Assembly (NCBI GenBank): GCA_963969495.1
Contig: OZ018319.1
Coordinates: 201,226,736-201,290,735 of the forward strand
Direction of reading: 5' to 3'
Length of the DNA: 64,000 nucleotides
Origin: Ceratothoa steindachneri
Taxonomy: Eukaryota > Arthropoda > Malacostraca > Isopoda > Cymothoidae
A program made the position numbers and the translations under genes. Of this stretch, positions 1-10,826 are shown piece by piece. Below the pieces are notes generated by a model. It saw nothing but the letters and a program-made list of their open reading frames with translations. It was not told the DNA's origin and ran no database searches. How positions within the stretch are numbered: position 1 is the first letter of the stretch; the number at the start of each line of letters is the position of its first letter.

Positions 1-845
1 ACAGAAAGCGTGAAACGGTTTGACATTGTAACAAGGGTTAAGCGGAGCGATGTTATCTTGCCGTTGCTTTTATGATATTTAGGTACAAATGTATGAGGAA
101 CATAGGAGTAGGAGAACAACAGGAAGAAACACTAGCATGTGAGGACGACGCGGCAGTAATGGCAAATTCGATCACTGATTTACAAGAACTCATAAATGAC
201 TGGCACGAAGGTGTGGCGCAGTATGGAATGAAAATTAACACCAATTAATGAAAAACTGAGCTAGTCGAACCAGTGAACAGTACGATATGCACATGGAAAC
301 GGATAAACTAAATCAATTCGCGGAATACACATACCTCAGAGTAAAAGTGGATGCAAAGAACACACAAGAAAGAGAAATTGATAACCCTATTGCAAAATAC
401 AGCAGCCATGTAAGCATGATGTGCCCTCTGTTAAAAGACAAGAATATCAACGTGGGAAGCAAACTAATAATCTATAACGGTATCTTGAAGCCAATAATTA
501 TGTATGAAAGTGAATGCTGGACCCTTACCACCAGAACGGAGTCAAAAATACAGGCTGCTGAATTGCGTGTTCTAAGAACGATCAAGGGTGTCATGAGATG
601 AGATAGAATAAGAAATACAACAATAAGAAAAGAAAAGATTGCAGTGGTATGGACACGTAATGAAAATGAACGAAGAAAGGCACCCCAAAAGAGCACTGCT
701 ATGGATCCTCCAAGGAAAAGAACCGCCTGGAAGACCAAGACAAAGATTGATCGAAGGAGAACAAAAGGCACTGACACGGAGAGGAACATCCCTGAAGGAG
801 GTGGAAAAAGAAAGAAAATTTGATGATCGCATGGAATAGAGACGG
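1..845 (+). pseudogene. LINE reverse transcriptase remnant (C-terminal half)
   Basis: Broken open frames read in order as the second half of a non-LTR retrotransposon RT. Around 138-149 the catalytic Y-x-D-D box is degraded to CEDD, followed by a motif like the usual 'YGMKIN' (217-240). After a frameshift, 287-601 carries the thumb/C-terminal region, with 'YESECWTLTTRTESKIQAAE' (500-560) matching the common YGSECWTL pattern. A further shift gives a tail with 'WYGHVMKMNEERHPKRAL' (639-700). Stops and at least two frameshifts make it dead. The 5' part would lie left of the window. The clade cannot be fixed from this part alone (RTE or Jockey-like are both possible). Confidence 0.7.
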
Positions 846-1388
846 TTCCTTAAGAGCCCTCGATTGACAGATAATTGCTATCTAACAGGCGGATGTGAGA
901 GAGGTGAGAAAGCCACTCTTTCTATGTGGAACCTTGTCAAAGGCTTTACTAAAATATACGTAAATTGGTGTGGAAGATATAGATGAATCGGCCGCAGGTC
1001 CCCACCACCTCCTTTCCCTAATGGGACAGGAGAGGGGAGAAAACCCCCAGTTGACCTCTCCCGGTGCCCTCCTGCCCTCCTCCTCCAGGTCCCATCATGT
1101 TTAACGTGCCGGAGGGAGAAGGAACGGCGGGAAAAAGGAGAGAAGATAGGAGAAAGGGAGATGAAAGAGGGCAAAAAGGAAAGTATTGCTTCTGCATTCC
1201 CTCCTTCATCTAATCTTTTGTTAGATAATCCAAAATATTCTACTACGTTTGTTAAACATGATCCACCACTTCTAGACTCGTGCTGAGCATCGTTGATTAA
1301 CCTCTCTAGATTATAAGAAACACCCCTTTTAACTACTTTATCAAGAATTTTTTACTTCCCTTCTTTAGAACGATGACTAAATTCGCTA
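846..1388. other. Gene-free spacer, G/A- and C/T-biased
   Basis: No supported gene. 1000-1200 is unusually rich in purine and pyrimidine runs for this AT-rich window. Open frames here have no recognisable motif and look like composition artefacts. Confidence 0.5.
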
Positions 1389-1389
1389 T

Positions 1390-1857
1390 TTTTCAATCTA
1401 GTATATATTTTTTTCAGAGCACTTCCAAACCTTCTTTAAATGACCTTGAATGAATGTCATCCAGGCAAGATGCCTTACTAGTATTCAACTCAATTTTATA
1501 AGTCTTATAATGAGTTCACTATCTACATTAATGGTATTTAACGCCTTCTCCCCTGAAATAGAACTATCATTTCCTAAATTGTCTAGATAATTTTGTGTAA
1601 ATACTAAAGCAAAATGATCATTAATTACGTCATCTATTTCTTCATTAGATTCCTTCATGACCCCTTCATATTCAATAGGCCCTACATAATTCCTGTTATA
1701 TTTTCTATTGATTTCATAAAAACTTAAGAATTTTCTTGAATTCTTATTGTTGTTTAGAGTAGTTATTTTATAATATCTTTTGCAGTTCTTAATAATCTTA
1801 TTTAGCTCATTGCTATTCAACCTATAATAATTTAGATTTACAACAGTACTTTCCATC
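1390..1857 (-). pseudogene. CR1-like LINE ORF2 fragment: EN-RT linker and RT start
   Basis: Minus-strand frame 1485-1856 resembles the linker between endonuclease and RT of CR1-group LINEs: a basic stretch, then 'KFLSFYEINRKYNRNYVGPI' (about residues 42-61). After a frameshift, about 1400-1490 reads 'NTSKASCLDDIHSRSFKEGL', the degenerate equivalent of the K-S-P-G-x-D-G-I-x-P block opening the RT domain. The endonuclease part of the same ORF order lies at 3264-3885, on the other side of a mariner, so the two are probably one LINE split by that insertion. Confidence 0.65.
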
Positions 1858-1859
1858 TA

Positions 1860-3260
1860 TTGGGTTGAGGAATAAGTTTTTGCAGTTTCAGCAAATTTAT
1901 TCATTACCATTAACAATTTTAGAAAAACTTCATTTTTAATTGATAAAAATATGCAATTTAATCAATAATGTATTCTTCGTTGTTATTTACAACTTCTTCC
2001 CAACGTTCAACTAGTTTTTCGATGCCTCTGCAGTAAAAATCTCTGAATTTTGACTCGAAGAATTCGTCTAACCAGGTTCTTAATTCCACATCAGTATTGA
2101 ACGAAACGCTGCGCAAATTGTTGGAGAGTGATCGGAACAGATGGAAATGCGATAGAGCCAAGCTTAGCGAATATGGAGGATGCGTCAAAATTTCCCAATT
2201 AAGCATTTGTAAGGCGCCTTTTGTCTTATTGGCAATGTGAGGACGAGCATTGTCGTGTTGCAGAAGGACTCCATAACGTCCATGAGGTCGCTTTTCACGA
2301 ATAGCTTCGGCGAATCGATACATTTGTTGAACGCAGAGTTCTGCATTGAGAATCTCGTTGTTCGCAAGGAGCTCATAAAGAATGATGCCTTCACAATCCC
2401 ACCACACACACAGCATCACCTTTCGTGGATGAAGCCCTTGCTTTAATCACGGAAGGGTTTTTTTATTGGGCTAAACCATTGTTTTCGATGGTTCATGTTG
2501 ACATAAACACACCACTTTTCATCGCCGGTGATGATGCGGTAAAGAAATCTGTCCTTATATCCACGAGTAGCCTTTTGACGAGTAAGCAACCTGCGACAAT
2601 CGTGGAGCGTTGAAGTTTGTTGCTTTCGTTCAAAGCGTGCGGAACCCATGCACCGAGTTTTTGAACTTTCCCCATCCAATGAAGGTGATTCACTACAGTT
2701 TTCTGATCATACGCCAATTGCACAGCCAATTCTCTAGTCGATTAACGAGGATTTTCATGAAGAAGGTCGTTCAATCGATCTTCATCCAACTTAATGGGGC
2801 GACCATAACGTTCTTTGACATAAAGATTGAAATGACCGTTTTTGAAACGTGAAAACCACCATTGAGCTGTCCTTTCTGATAAAGCATTTTCTTCGTACAC
2901 AGGACAAATATCGCGACGAGCTTTGTCTGCGTTTGCATTGTTCCTGTCTTGATTGGAAATGAATAACAACAAGTGTCAAAAGTGCGCCTTTCTTTCAACT
3001 TGGCATTACATTTTGAGGGTACAGAATAAAAATTAAATTAACACAACTTTTAAATAAACCGCAATGACTTATTACTCAACTTCAAGACGTAGCCTAAGCA
3101 AAAGCCTAATAGTCTACGCTGTTAAGAGACGTAGACTAACCTTTGCAAATTTTGCTCTTATTATTTATTATTGTTTCTTAATATGTGCACAAATCACGTC
3201 AACAAAACTTAAATCAACACAACATTAAAAAAAACCGCAAGAACTTATTAATCAACCTAA
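1860..3260 (-). mobile_element. Mariner DNA transposon (degenerate), nested in a CR1-like LINE
   Basis: Both ends carry mariner-type inverted repeats: the left end (1860-1888) begins TTGGGTTGAGGAATAAG, and the right end read inward from 3260 begins TTAGGTTGATTAATAAG and runs into TTGCGGTTT. TA flanks the left end (1858-1859); the right flank reads TG, presumably a decayed TA. A second, similar right end sits at 3062-3092, so the true right end could be either (length 1233 or 1401 bp). The transposase is inside on the minus strand. LINE pieces in correct order flank the element. Confidence 0.75.
1958..3000 (-). pseudogene. Mariner transposase, D,D34D family (pseudogene)
   Basis: A DDE transposase for cut-and-paste mobility, read in pieces on the minus strand. 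The N-terminal helix-turn-helix part (2742-2972) has 'ALSERTAQWWFSRFKNGHF' and 'RLNDLLHENPR'; the middle has 'WVPHALNESNK'; the first catalytic Asp lies in 'ITGDEKWCVYVN' (about 2520-2550). The C-terminal part (1958-2419) has 'WWDCEGI' and the second Asp in 'LQHDNARPH'. The third Asp, normally in PSDFHLF, is replaced (reads LSHFHLF), so the enzyme would be inactive. At least two frameshifts and a stop also interrupt it. The C-terminal 'WEEVVNNNEEYIID' is typical of the family. Confidence 0.88.
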
Positions 3261-3262
3261 TG
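3031..3262. repeat. Duplicated mariner 5'-end segment (direct repeat, ~170 bp apart)
   Basis: Segments 3031-3092 and 3205-3262 are recognisably the same: an A/C-rich 'AACACAAC' part followed by 'AACCGCAA..ACTTATTA..TCAAC'. Both read as the outer end of the mariner inverted repeat in the same direction. The 110 bp between them are unrelated. Confidence 0.55.
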
Positions 3263-3263
3263 C

Positions 3264-3885
3264 AATCCCTGGTTTGCCCTTTTCTTCTCAGAAAACTTTC
3301 ATTGCTATCTCCCGATTCCACTATAATGGTTTGGAGCCCTAGCAATGTTCGGTGATGTCATACCTTTCTCTTTTTCTAAGTTGCAATGATTCATCTGATG
3401 ATCACTACTTCACAATTCTTCCCCGATCGTCAGTTCCTAAACCAGATGATCATTGATTGTAGTACTAGTTCGAATATATTAGTGCTCTTTGTTTCCCCCT
3501 TCACGAATTGATTAAAATATTATCTTCAAAGCATTTAATAAAATTATAACTTACTCAATTTCTTTCTATCATATTTTCCCTGTCCGCAGAGCGTAAAGTA
3601 AAGTCGCCAAGAATAACTGCATCTGCTTTACACCCTGTACTTATTTCCCTTACCATTCGTTGATCAATATCATCTGTATGTCCAGGTGGTCTGTAGAAGA
3701 CTCTCAAGTGTAGAATCCTAATTTTACTGAACTTACTCGTATTATATATTTACAGTGAGACAACTTCACCCTGCTATTTATTATATAATTATTTATCCCA
3801 TCACCATTTTTACAGGTCCTATGACTAATGTACATATCATAACCTGCTAGATCAAATTCACCCATCCCAGATAATCCGCATAAAC
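3264..3885 (-). pseudogene. CR1-like LINE endonuclease domain fragment
   Basis: Read on the minus strand from about 3885 downward, broken frames give an APE-type endonuclease: 'GEFDLAGYDMYISHRTC' (about 3860-3810), then 'VFYRPPGHTDDIDQRM' and 'ADAVILGDFT' (3710-3590, matching GDFN of the family), and near 3395-3370 'SSDHQMNHCNL' with the catalytic S-D-H. Frameshifts separate the blocks. Such endonucleases nick target DNA for target-primed reverse transcription. The next domain of the same ORF reappears at 1390-1857 beyond the mariner. Confidence 0.72.
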
Positions 3886-4855
3886 AACACCCCCACAGAC
3901 CATAACATTTCAGCTATATGTAATCTCACTCGAACATTGGCACGCAGTAACTTGGATACCAACATCTGCCCCCAAATCAACGATGACATGATTTACAGCG
4001 GCAAACACAAATCCCGCAAACATACACAAATCAGACTAAATAAACAAGCCCTACCCCTCACCTAAACTCCCACCCTTCAAGAAATCACACTATGTAGCCA
4101 CCCACGTGACATTCAAACTTACTAACACTACCTTTGGAAAACAAAAAGAACCAATCACCAGACTATATAAACCATTAATTATCACTTGATCAACTATGCA
4201 GGATCTGCCTGGCACCCAACACTCACCTAAACTCAGAGTCATCACAGGAAGCACAAATCTCACTCCCACCCCCACCAACTCGCCGAAACTAAAATAATAA
4301 CAATTGAAGTACACTTATATATGATAGAATCTTAACACTTCAGCCGAACACTCAATCAACCGCAGACTAACACCACCTCGCAACAGAAGCACCACAAGCA
4401 ATACTAAACAAAGAACGACCAAGCTCAATTAAACACCACCACTCCCCCATCAGCACAAAATAATAAGACATATTCACACACTCCACACAAGCAGACACCT
4501 AAACAGTCTCCCCCTAAACAACATCCTAAATGACACCCCCCCTACCTCACCCACGTGGACCACAGAAAAATCGCTTCAAAACACACACACACACACAATA
4601 ATCTTATCTCAACTCTGATCTTGAAACTCACCCATCTTGTGACAGTACAAACACATAAGAAACTTCACTCAAACAACAACATGCACCAGGTGCAACCAAG
4701 GCTCAGAAGACATAAAACACCTTCTCGTTGATTGCTTCGACCTCACACAACTGCACAATGCACGCTCTATTTCGTCACCTAGGGGCATATTGACCCATGG
4801 ACCCCCAGAGGGACGTGGTGGCGTTCGTGGCCGCCAGTCTTACAAAAAAGAGGTA
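3886..4855 (+). pseudogene. LINE RT C-terminal remnant (Jockey-like type)
   Basis: Frameshifted plus-strand pieces match the C-terminal third of an arthropod LINE ORF2: 'ARSNLDTNICPQINDD' (about 3940-3990), 'THVTFKLTNTTFGKQKEPIT' (4100-4160), 'NYAGSAWHPTL' (4192-4224), 'LRVITGSTNLTPT' (4230-4270), a zinc-knuckle-like 'CTRCNQGSEDIKHLLVDC' (4683-4735), and the end 'DVVAFVAASLTKKR' before a TAA near 4853. No intact frame exceeds about 75 codons. It abuts the oppositely oriented CR1 endonuclease piece at about 3885. Confidence 0.65.
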
Positions 4856-5539
<684 letters not shown>

Positions 5540-5542
<3 letters not shown>

Positions 5543-6152
5543 AGGTAAAGGGACGCCAAGAAGAATATCCCCATCATTTGTCTCATGAATTCCTTCCCTC
5601 TCTATTATAATCTATGAATCCAAAGAGAAAAATAAAAGAAGAAAGAATTTGAATATCCGGCAGCCGCCTCGCAGGTGTAGTTAATTATGTTGGGCGCTAA
5701 AAGCTTTTACCTTGCCGATGAATCGCTAATCTCCGTAGTCGGGAAACTGCTAGCCGAAGTTTGCCACCCACATTGTAAAGGCCATTAAGACGTGGGTCAG
5801 GCGACAGATGCAAACCCATCTGGCCGCCGGAAGCGGTCAGCCGGTCGTCTCAGCCTGACAACGATGAGAAACCCCCCCAAAAGTGGCCGTCATATAAATA
5901 CCCTGGGTTTTCGAATATCGGCAGATTGAGTTTGAGAACCCATCGCCTTCAGTTTAGATCGTGATTCTGTTTCCCCAAGTCTCTGGTATTCGCTTATAGC
6001 ATCGAGGTTGGATCTCACCAGGCAGATCCATCTCTTTTGTGAAGGCTTTCTCTGTTCAGAGACGCGTCAGGGTCTCGATTTTTGGAGGTTGCACTTCTCT
6101 AGAGCAGAGGTGCCATCGTCCGTCTTCAAGGAGGATCATGAACTCGTCTTCT
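5540..6152 (+). repeat. Promoter-bearing dispersed repeat, copy 1 (candidate 5' LTR of element B)
   Basis: Closely matches 18928-19673 in the same orientation, from AAGGGACGCCAAGAAGAAT through to GAACTCGTCTTC, except for about 95 bp missing near 6050 relative to copy 2. Contains a TATA box (5893). The next bases after the shared end are TGGTCTCTCC, which begins with TGG as a tRNA primer-binding site would. These features suit an LTR, but no clean TG..CA ends or target duplication were found, so the call is an inference. Confidence 0.5.
5893..5900 (+). promoter_or_regulatory. TATA box in repeat copy 1
   Basis: TATAAATA, identical in context to 19306-19313 in copy 2 (CATATAAATACCCTGGGTTT). Initiation would be expected about 25-35 bp downstream. 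Confidence 0.5.
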
Positions 6153-6467
6153 GGTCTCTCCCCCCTTCATTCTCGTAACCATCAGGATATTCGGCCGAGA
6201 ATCACAACCATTTTCCGTTTCCATTCCTCCGCACCGACTCGCTAAAGGATTCTCCTTCCTCGAGATGACCCCTTTAAGCTAGAATGACCCTTGCCTATAT
6301 CTCTCGTTAATCGAACCACTTTCCGACATATAAATATTCCTTCTGTATAACTGATTTAGAGTATCCCATTTAAAGGCTGATTAACAAGTAATTAACGTTA
6401 TCCGATTGCCAATTATCTATATTCTGTCAGTATTGTCTTAATTTACATTTCCTATATTTCCCGTATG
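6153..6467. other. Unassigned spacer before a Tc1/mariner
   Basis: No gene or repeat recognised. If copy 1 upstream is an LTR, this would be leader sequence of element B. Confidence 0.35.
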
Positions 6468-6469
6468 TA

Positions 6470-7716
6470 AAGGGTCTTTCAACAAGGACTCTCGAGCTTT
6501 GTCAGGCGATAGTGGCCATATTGTTAAAGCGACATCTGAGAACCTCACTGTGAACTGTTCAGTAATACTTAGCAAGTTACGATGGAAGGTTATCAAAATC
6601 AGTGCTCCGTTCGACAAACGTTCCGCGCATTACGTGATTTCTATCCTCGCCACAATCGTCCTGCCGAGTCCACTGTTCAAAGCTTGGTGACCAAATTCGA
6701 GGCAAAAGGGTCGATCAACAATCAGCCAACACCGTACGTCGCCAAAACGCAAGGTCTGCTGAAAAAATTGCTGCCGTAAATGAGAGTGTACGGGAAAATT
6801 CGAGGCAGTTAATTTCTCGTCGTTCATAAGAACTTGGCCTTTCAGCGACTTCAGTTTGGCGAATTATGCATAGGAACTTGGGTATACACCCGTACAAAAT
6901 CCAACTTATCCAGGAACTTAAGGTAAACGACCATAGACAACGCCGTGTATTCGCTGATTGGGCTCTAGAGCAGTTGGAAGTTGCCCCAAATTTCCCTCAA
7001 AAAATCATCTTCAGCGACGACGCCCATTTTTGGATGAATGGATTCGTGAACAAGCAAAATTGTCGGATTGGAACGAAAAAAATTCACATTAGATACACCA
7101 GCACCAATTGCATCCCAACAAAGTCACTGTTTGGTGTGGATTTCGTCTAACGGAATCATCGGTCTGTATTTTATTGAGAACGAAGATGAAATTGCCATAC
7201 TCGTCAACGGTGAGACCTACAGATCGAGGATAAGCAACTTCTTGTGGCCTCAACTGGATTATATGCCTGATTCCAACAGCACGGCGCTACGTGCCACACT
7301 GCGTGCTCCACGATATACATTTTGCACCAGCAATTTCAGGGCCGGGTCATCTCGCGCGGCGGCGAGGTCAACTGGCTACCGATATCATGCGATTTAACGC
7401 CATTAGACTACTTTCTTTGAGGCTACCTTAAATCGCAGGTCTATGCGAATAATCCGCAAACAGTTGATGTCCTCAAAGTCAATATAACGAACAACATCCA
7501 GCAAATTTAGCCAGAATTATGCGCAAAGTCATCGGAAATTAGGCCTCTCGAATACGTTCCACCAAGCAAAGCCGCGGTGGACATTAGAACGACGTCATAT
7601 TTCACACTTAATGCCATAAAATTTACTTTCAAATTTAAAATAAATTGAGTGCATATATCACACACAACTTGTTTTATTTACATTTAAAAATTGAGCGACA
7701 TTATTGAAAGACCCTT
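6470..7716 (+). mobile_element. Tc1/mariner-superfamily element with TIRs and TA duplication
   Basis: Left end 6470-6484 reads AAGGGTCTTTCAACA; the right end (7702-7716), read inward on the minus strand, is AAGGGTCTTTCAATA. TA dinucleotides flank both (6468-6469, 7717-7718), as expected for this superfamily. The 1247-bp length suits a one-gene element, and a decayed transposase fills it. Confidence 0.85.
6582..7620 (+). pseudogene. Tc1/mariner transposase with N-terminal HTH (pseudogene)
   Basis: The N-terminus (6582-6776) reads as the helix-turn-helix of Tc1/mariner-like proteins common in arthropods ('FRALRDFYPRHNRPAESTVQ'). Next come 'MHRNLGIHPYKIQLIQEL' (6866) and the first catalytic Asp in 'IFSDDAHFWMNGFVNKQN' (7005-7058). 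The second catalytic site reads FQQHGATCH (about 7273-7300), so the Asp of the usual QQDGATxH is His. The third is kept in 'LTPLDYFL' (7395-7420) but is followed by a stop where Trp is usual. Several frameshifts and stops separate the blocks. No activity is expected. Confidence 0.82.
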
Positions 7717-7718
7717 TA

Positions 7719-7849
7719 TATATATGTTAACTAGTGAATATTAAAATTATATTTTTGGTTTTTACTCTTTAAATATATCCTTGAACTGCAACGTAGTAAA
7801 CTCATTAAGCGCTATTGGCTCCCGTAGTAAAATCGCACTCTTATACCTC
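7719..7849. other. Short spacer between mariner and element A
   Basis: No features. Ends in ACCTC (7845-7849), the target-site duplication of element A. Confidence 0.5.
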
Positions 7850-9161
7850 TGTCGTAGAATGGACTCTCGATGATATACCATATATAACTATTCGTTGAGG
7901 GACCTTATTTAATTATCTTTAGAGTGCGTGGATGTCTAGGCTGGCCGATATTATGTATCTTCGATATGCTTAAGAAGTGGAACTGAGCTCAAGGATAATA
8001 ATATTGCTATCATTAATAAAATAGAGTTTTATTAATAAAAACTATCAACAACACACAAAACGGAAAATATTGAGATAAACAGAGAATTGGAAAGGGTCGT
8101 GGGAAATCGAGCTAAACCGGGGATTAAGAGATTTAAAAAGGTAAAACAAATATAAATTAAAGGGATGAGATCGTTCGCTAAACCATTTAAAGCACAGGAT
8201 AGAGTTGGCAAAAGGGTTAAATACTCAAAGGTAACGTTCGGCTTACGTAATTATACTTGTTGTGCAGAGGAATTCGACGTGAAGGAATTTTCGGTCCGCT
8301 GGCGAGTTCCAGCCGAAGGGGGGGGGGGGGAATTAAATAATCCTGACGTGGCGTCTTGGAAATGAGAACCGTTTCTTGACGAAAGGCTTGAAGAACAATG
8401 GCTGTTCTACGTTGTTCTCTTCTGAACAACAAGGGGGAGGTGAGAACCATCTCTTGTCTACGCGCTCAAGAACAATGGCTGTTCTAATGTTGTTCTCTTC
8501 TGAACAACAAGAATGAAGGGTGAGAACCGTTTCTTGGCGAACGGGCTCAAACGAACAATGGCTGTTCTACGTTGTTCTCTTCTGAACAACAGGAAGACGG
8601 GGGGGTGAGAACCATTTCTTGTCAACGGGCTCGAACGAACAATGGCTGTCCTAACGTTGTTTTCTTTCTGAACAACAGGGGAAGCTTTGTGGACTTGGCG
8701 TCACGAAGGCTCGAACCTTGGCACTCAAGGGATATTGTTCTTCTTCTGGACAAGTGATGGTAAATCTCGAGGTCAAGGTCCCTCAGTGCACAAGGTGAGA
8801 GTGGGTTGTAGTGATGTTTCGCGACGAAAATCTGAATCTCCAATCTGATCTTAGTGGTAAAGTTTCCAAATAAATAGTCAGGACATTCCCTTGGCGTGGG
8901 GGAAAATGAAGTGGGGGGCTTCGAGGGAATGCACAGCCGAGCCTGAGAACAATGCCTTATCTGCCCATAAGCCTAACTCAATCTGGCGAGGTCGGCGCAT
9001 GGAGCGAACGGGGCAAGATAAACCTCCTTGCTTAAACATTGACTCAGGTGGCTGCAATAAGGCCCCAGGCTTCAAAGCGAAGATGCACGTGGGTAGCATC
9101 GTGGTTTTAAATAACATGTGATAGTGGTTGAAACTAAGCGGCCTCAACCCGTTCTATAACA
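7850..9161 (-). repeat. 3' LTR of element A
   Basis: 1312 bp, bounded by TG and CA, nearly identical to 12725-14031. In element orientation it starts at 9161. Contains the four-unit palindromic tandem repeat at 8364-8682. Confidence 0.93.
8364..8682. repeat. Four tandem ~80-bp units with two palindromes each, inside the LTR
   Basis: Units begin with GAGAACC at 8364, 8442, 8522 and 8607 (78-85 bp apart). Each holds a palindrome of the form AGAACA-ATGGC-TGTTCT (perfect at 8392-8408) and a second, GTTGTTC-TCTTCT-GAACAAC (8411-8430). The other LTR carries the same array at about 13236-13552. Arrays like this in LTRs often act as enhancers; that role is not shown here. Confidence 0.8.
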
Positions 9162-9175
9162 CCCGTCCATTCCGG
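9162..9175 (-). promoter_or_regulatory. Candidate polypurine tract of element A
   Basis: On the minus strand GGAATGGACGGG immediately precedes the 3' LTR, the place and composition expected for plus-strand priming. Confidence 0.5.
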
Positions 9176-9594
9176 GGGAAGTTGTCACTTCGAAAAAAAA
9201 AGAGAGAAGGGACAACGATAGAGCACCGTTGTGGGAAACTCGTTTTCTTGTACCAACCGTACCTTCATGCACCTAACTAGTATTACCTCAATACATATGA
9301 TTATTTTGATCTTTTGATTACAGGGGAAAATAACCTTTAATACAAACTTAATCAAAAAAAAAATGGGGCATGGAACAATGAAATTATATAAAATTAGTAC
9401 ATATGGGACAAAATAATTTATACGTAATTTAATGGGTACAAATATATATACATACAACAAAAAATAGGCATTGAGCGTTACAAAATTCAGACATATCCAT
9501 TAACTAATTATCTTACAAGAGAATTTAATTTAAGTCGTACAAGACGGTATATACATACATAGAGATCCTAATCCCACGAATACAATTATTCTAC
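9176..9594 (-). other. Element A 3' untranslated segment; no integrase here
   Basis: AT-rich sequence between the RNase H end and the 3' LTR. No HHCC or DDE integrase motif is present in any frame, in line with a pol order in which integrase is not last. Confidence 0.6.
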
Positions 9595-10811
9595 GCTATT
9601 TGGTAACGCATTCCTACTGAGTGCGTCAGCGACCTGGTTATCGGAACCTTTTATATAATTAATTTTGAATTGATACTCTTGCAAGAGTAAACTCCAGCGC
9701 ATGATTCGTCGTTAGAGTGTCGCACATTCCTAATATAGGCTAACGGACGGTGGTCGGTTCCTATCTGAAATTCTTTTCCTATCAAGTACATTTTGAATTT
9801 GTCTATAACCCAGATAATTGATAGAGCTTCCTTCTCTATAGTGGCATATCTCTTTTTGACGGGTAATAATTGGCGACTAGCATATGCAACTGAATGACTC
9901 GTTCCGTCATCCTCGTATTGAAGAAGTACAGCACCAATGCCTTCGTTGCTTGCGTTCGTCTTAATACCAACGGATTTTTCCAGGTTGGGCAACTTTAAAA
10001 TGGGGGCAGAAATGAGCTTACTCTTGAGCTGATTAAAATGGGAAACAGCGACATAATTCCAACGTAAACGATCGGGATTATTCTTTTTTAGTAGCAAGCT
10101 GAGGGGCGCCAGAATTGCAGCGAATTTCGGAACAAATCGCCGATAGTAAGAAGCTGATCCTAGGAACAATCTTAATTGCTTCTTTGTAATCGGCAGGGGC
10201 ATGTCGGCGATTGCCTTAATCTTGTCCTCTTGGGGACCTAACTTGCTTTGTCCTATTTTGAAATCCAAGTATTTTATGGTTTCGTGGGCAAAATGGCATT
10301 TGATGGGGCCAATGGTGAGGCCATTTTCGCGCACTCGCTCGAAAAGAGCTAATAGGGTGGTTAAATGGTGACTCCATTCAAATAGTTCTTGTAGCTGACT
10401 CTTTTGATGTGGTGTCAGCTGCACGTCAATATCCAGGACAGAGGGTTCAAAAGACTCGCCTGGTAGGGAAGGAGGAGGGTAATCGGCATCAGGTTGGATG
10501 CACACTGTCTGGATTACAATAGAGGACTCCGCGGGGTAATCTTCTTCAAGCGCCGATGTTTCGTCCAGTGCTACGAACGTATCTCCATGGGCGCGTTGGG
10601 GGTACTTTTTTTCTTGGGGTCCACGGACAGTCTCCGTGTCCTTGTCTTGAGCTTTATCACCTAAGGGTGATAGTAATTCACACTCCTTTTGTGCTGTCCT
10701 AAAGTCCTGGTTAAGGGTCTCCGAGAAATCGGACGGTATCGGGGTTCTGATGGGGACGGGCTCCTGGGCTTCTTTGTTAGCTCGGCCTCGAGGAAGGGCG
10801 GCCTGAGACAC
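9595..10811 (-). pseudogene. Element A pol remnant: linker, RT connection, RNase H
   Basis: The frame 9651-10811 follows gag in the same frame after a single TAA (10827-10829). Its first ~125 residues are a linker ending near 'VIQTVCIQPDADYPPP', shared with element B. Near 10375-10385 'HQKSQLQELFE' jumps in frame to 'WSHHLTTLLALFERVRENG', skipping the RT palm with the catalytic Asp residues. Then follow 'IKYLDFKIG', 'FLGSASYYRRFVPKFA' and RNase H. The first RNase H Asp is Asn ('KTNASNEGIGAVLL'); 'ATIEKEALSI' and 'GTDHRPLAY' are kept. A frameshift near 9700 leads to 'GSDNQVADALSRN' (about 9610-9650). The deleted RT makes it non-autonomous. Confidence 0.88.
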
Positions 10812-10826
10812 AGGGTCGGAACTTAC

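Noticed and set aside
1018..1209. Small minus-strand frames rich in Pro/Ser/Leu
   Set aside because: Purine/pyrimidine-biased sequence keeps frames open; no family match.
5948..5962. Initiator plus DPE for the repeat promoter (TCAGTTTAGATCGTG)
   Set aside because: Spacing to the TATA box (about 57 nt) and to each other does not fit a core promoter.
8392..8408. Functional glucocorticoid/androgen-type response element
   Set aside because: Spacer is 5 nt instead of 3, and arthropods lack that receptor group; kept only as a palindrome.
9651..10811. Intact retrotransposon polymerase
   Set aside because: The frame is open for 386 codons but the RT palm and its catalytic residues are absent.
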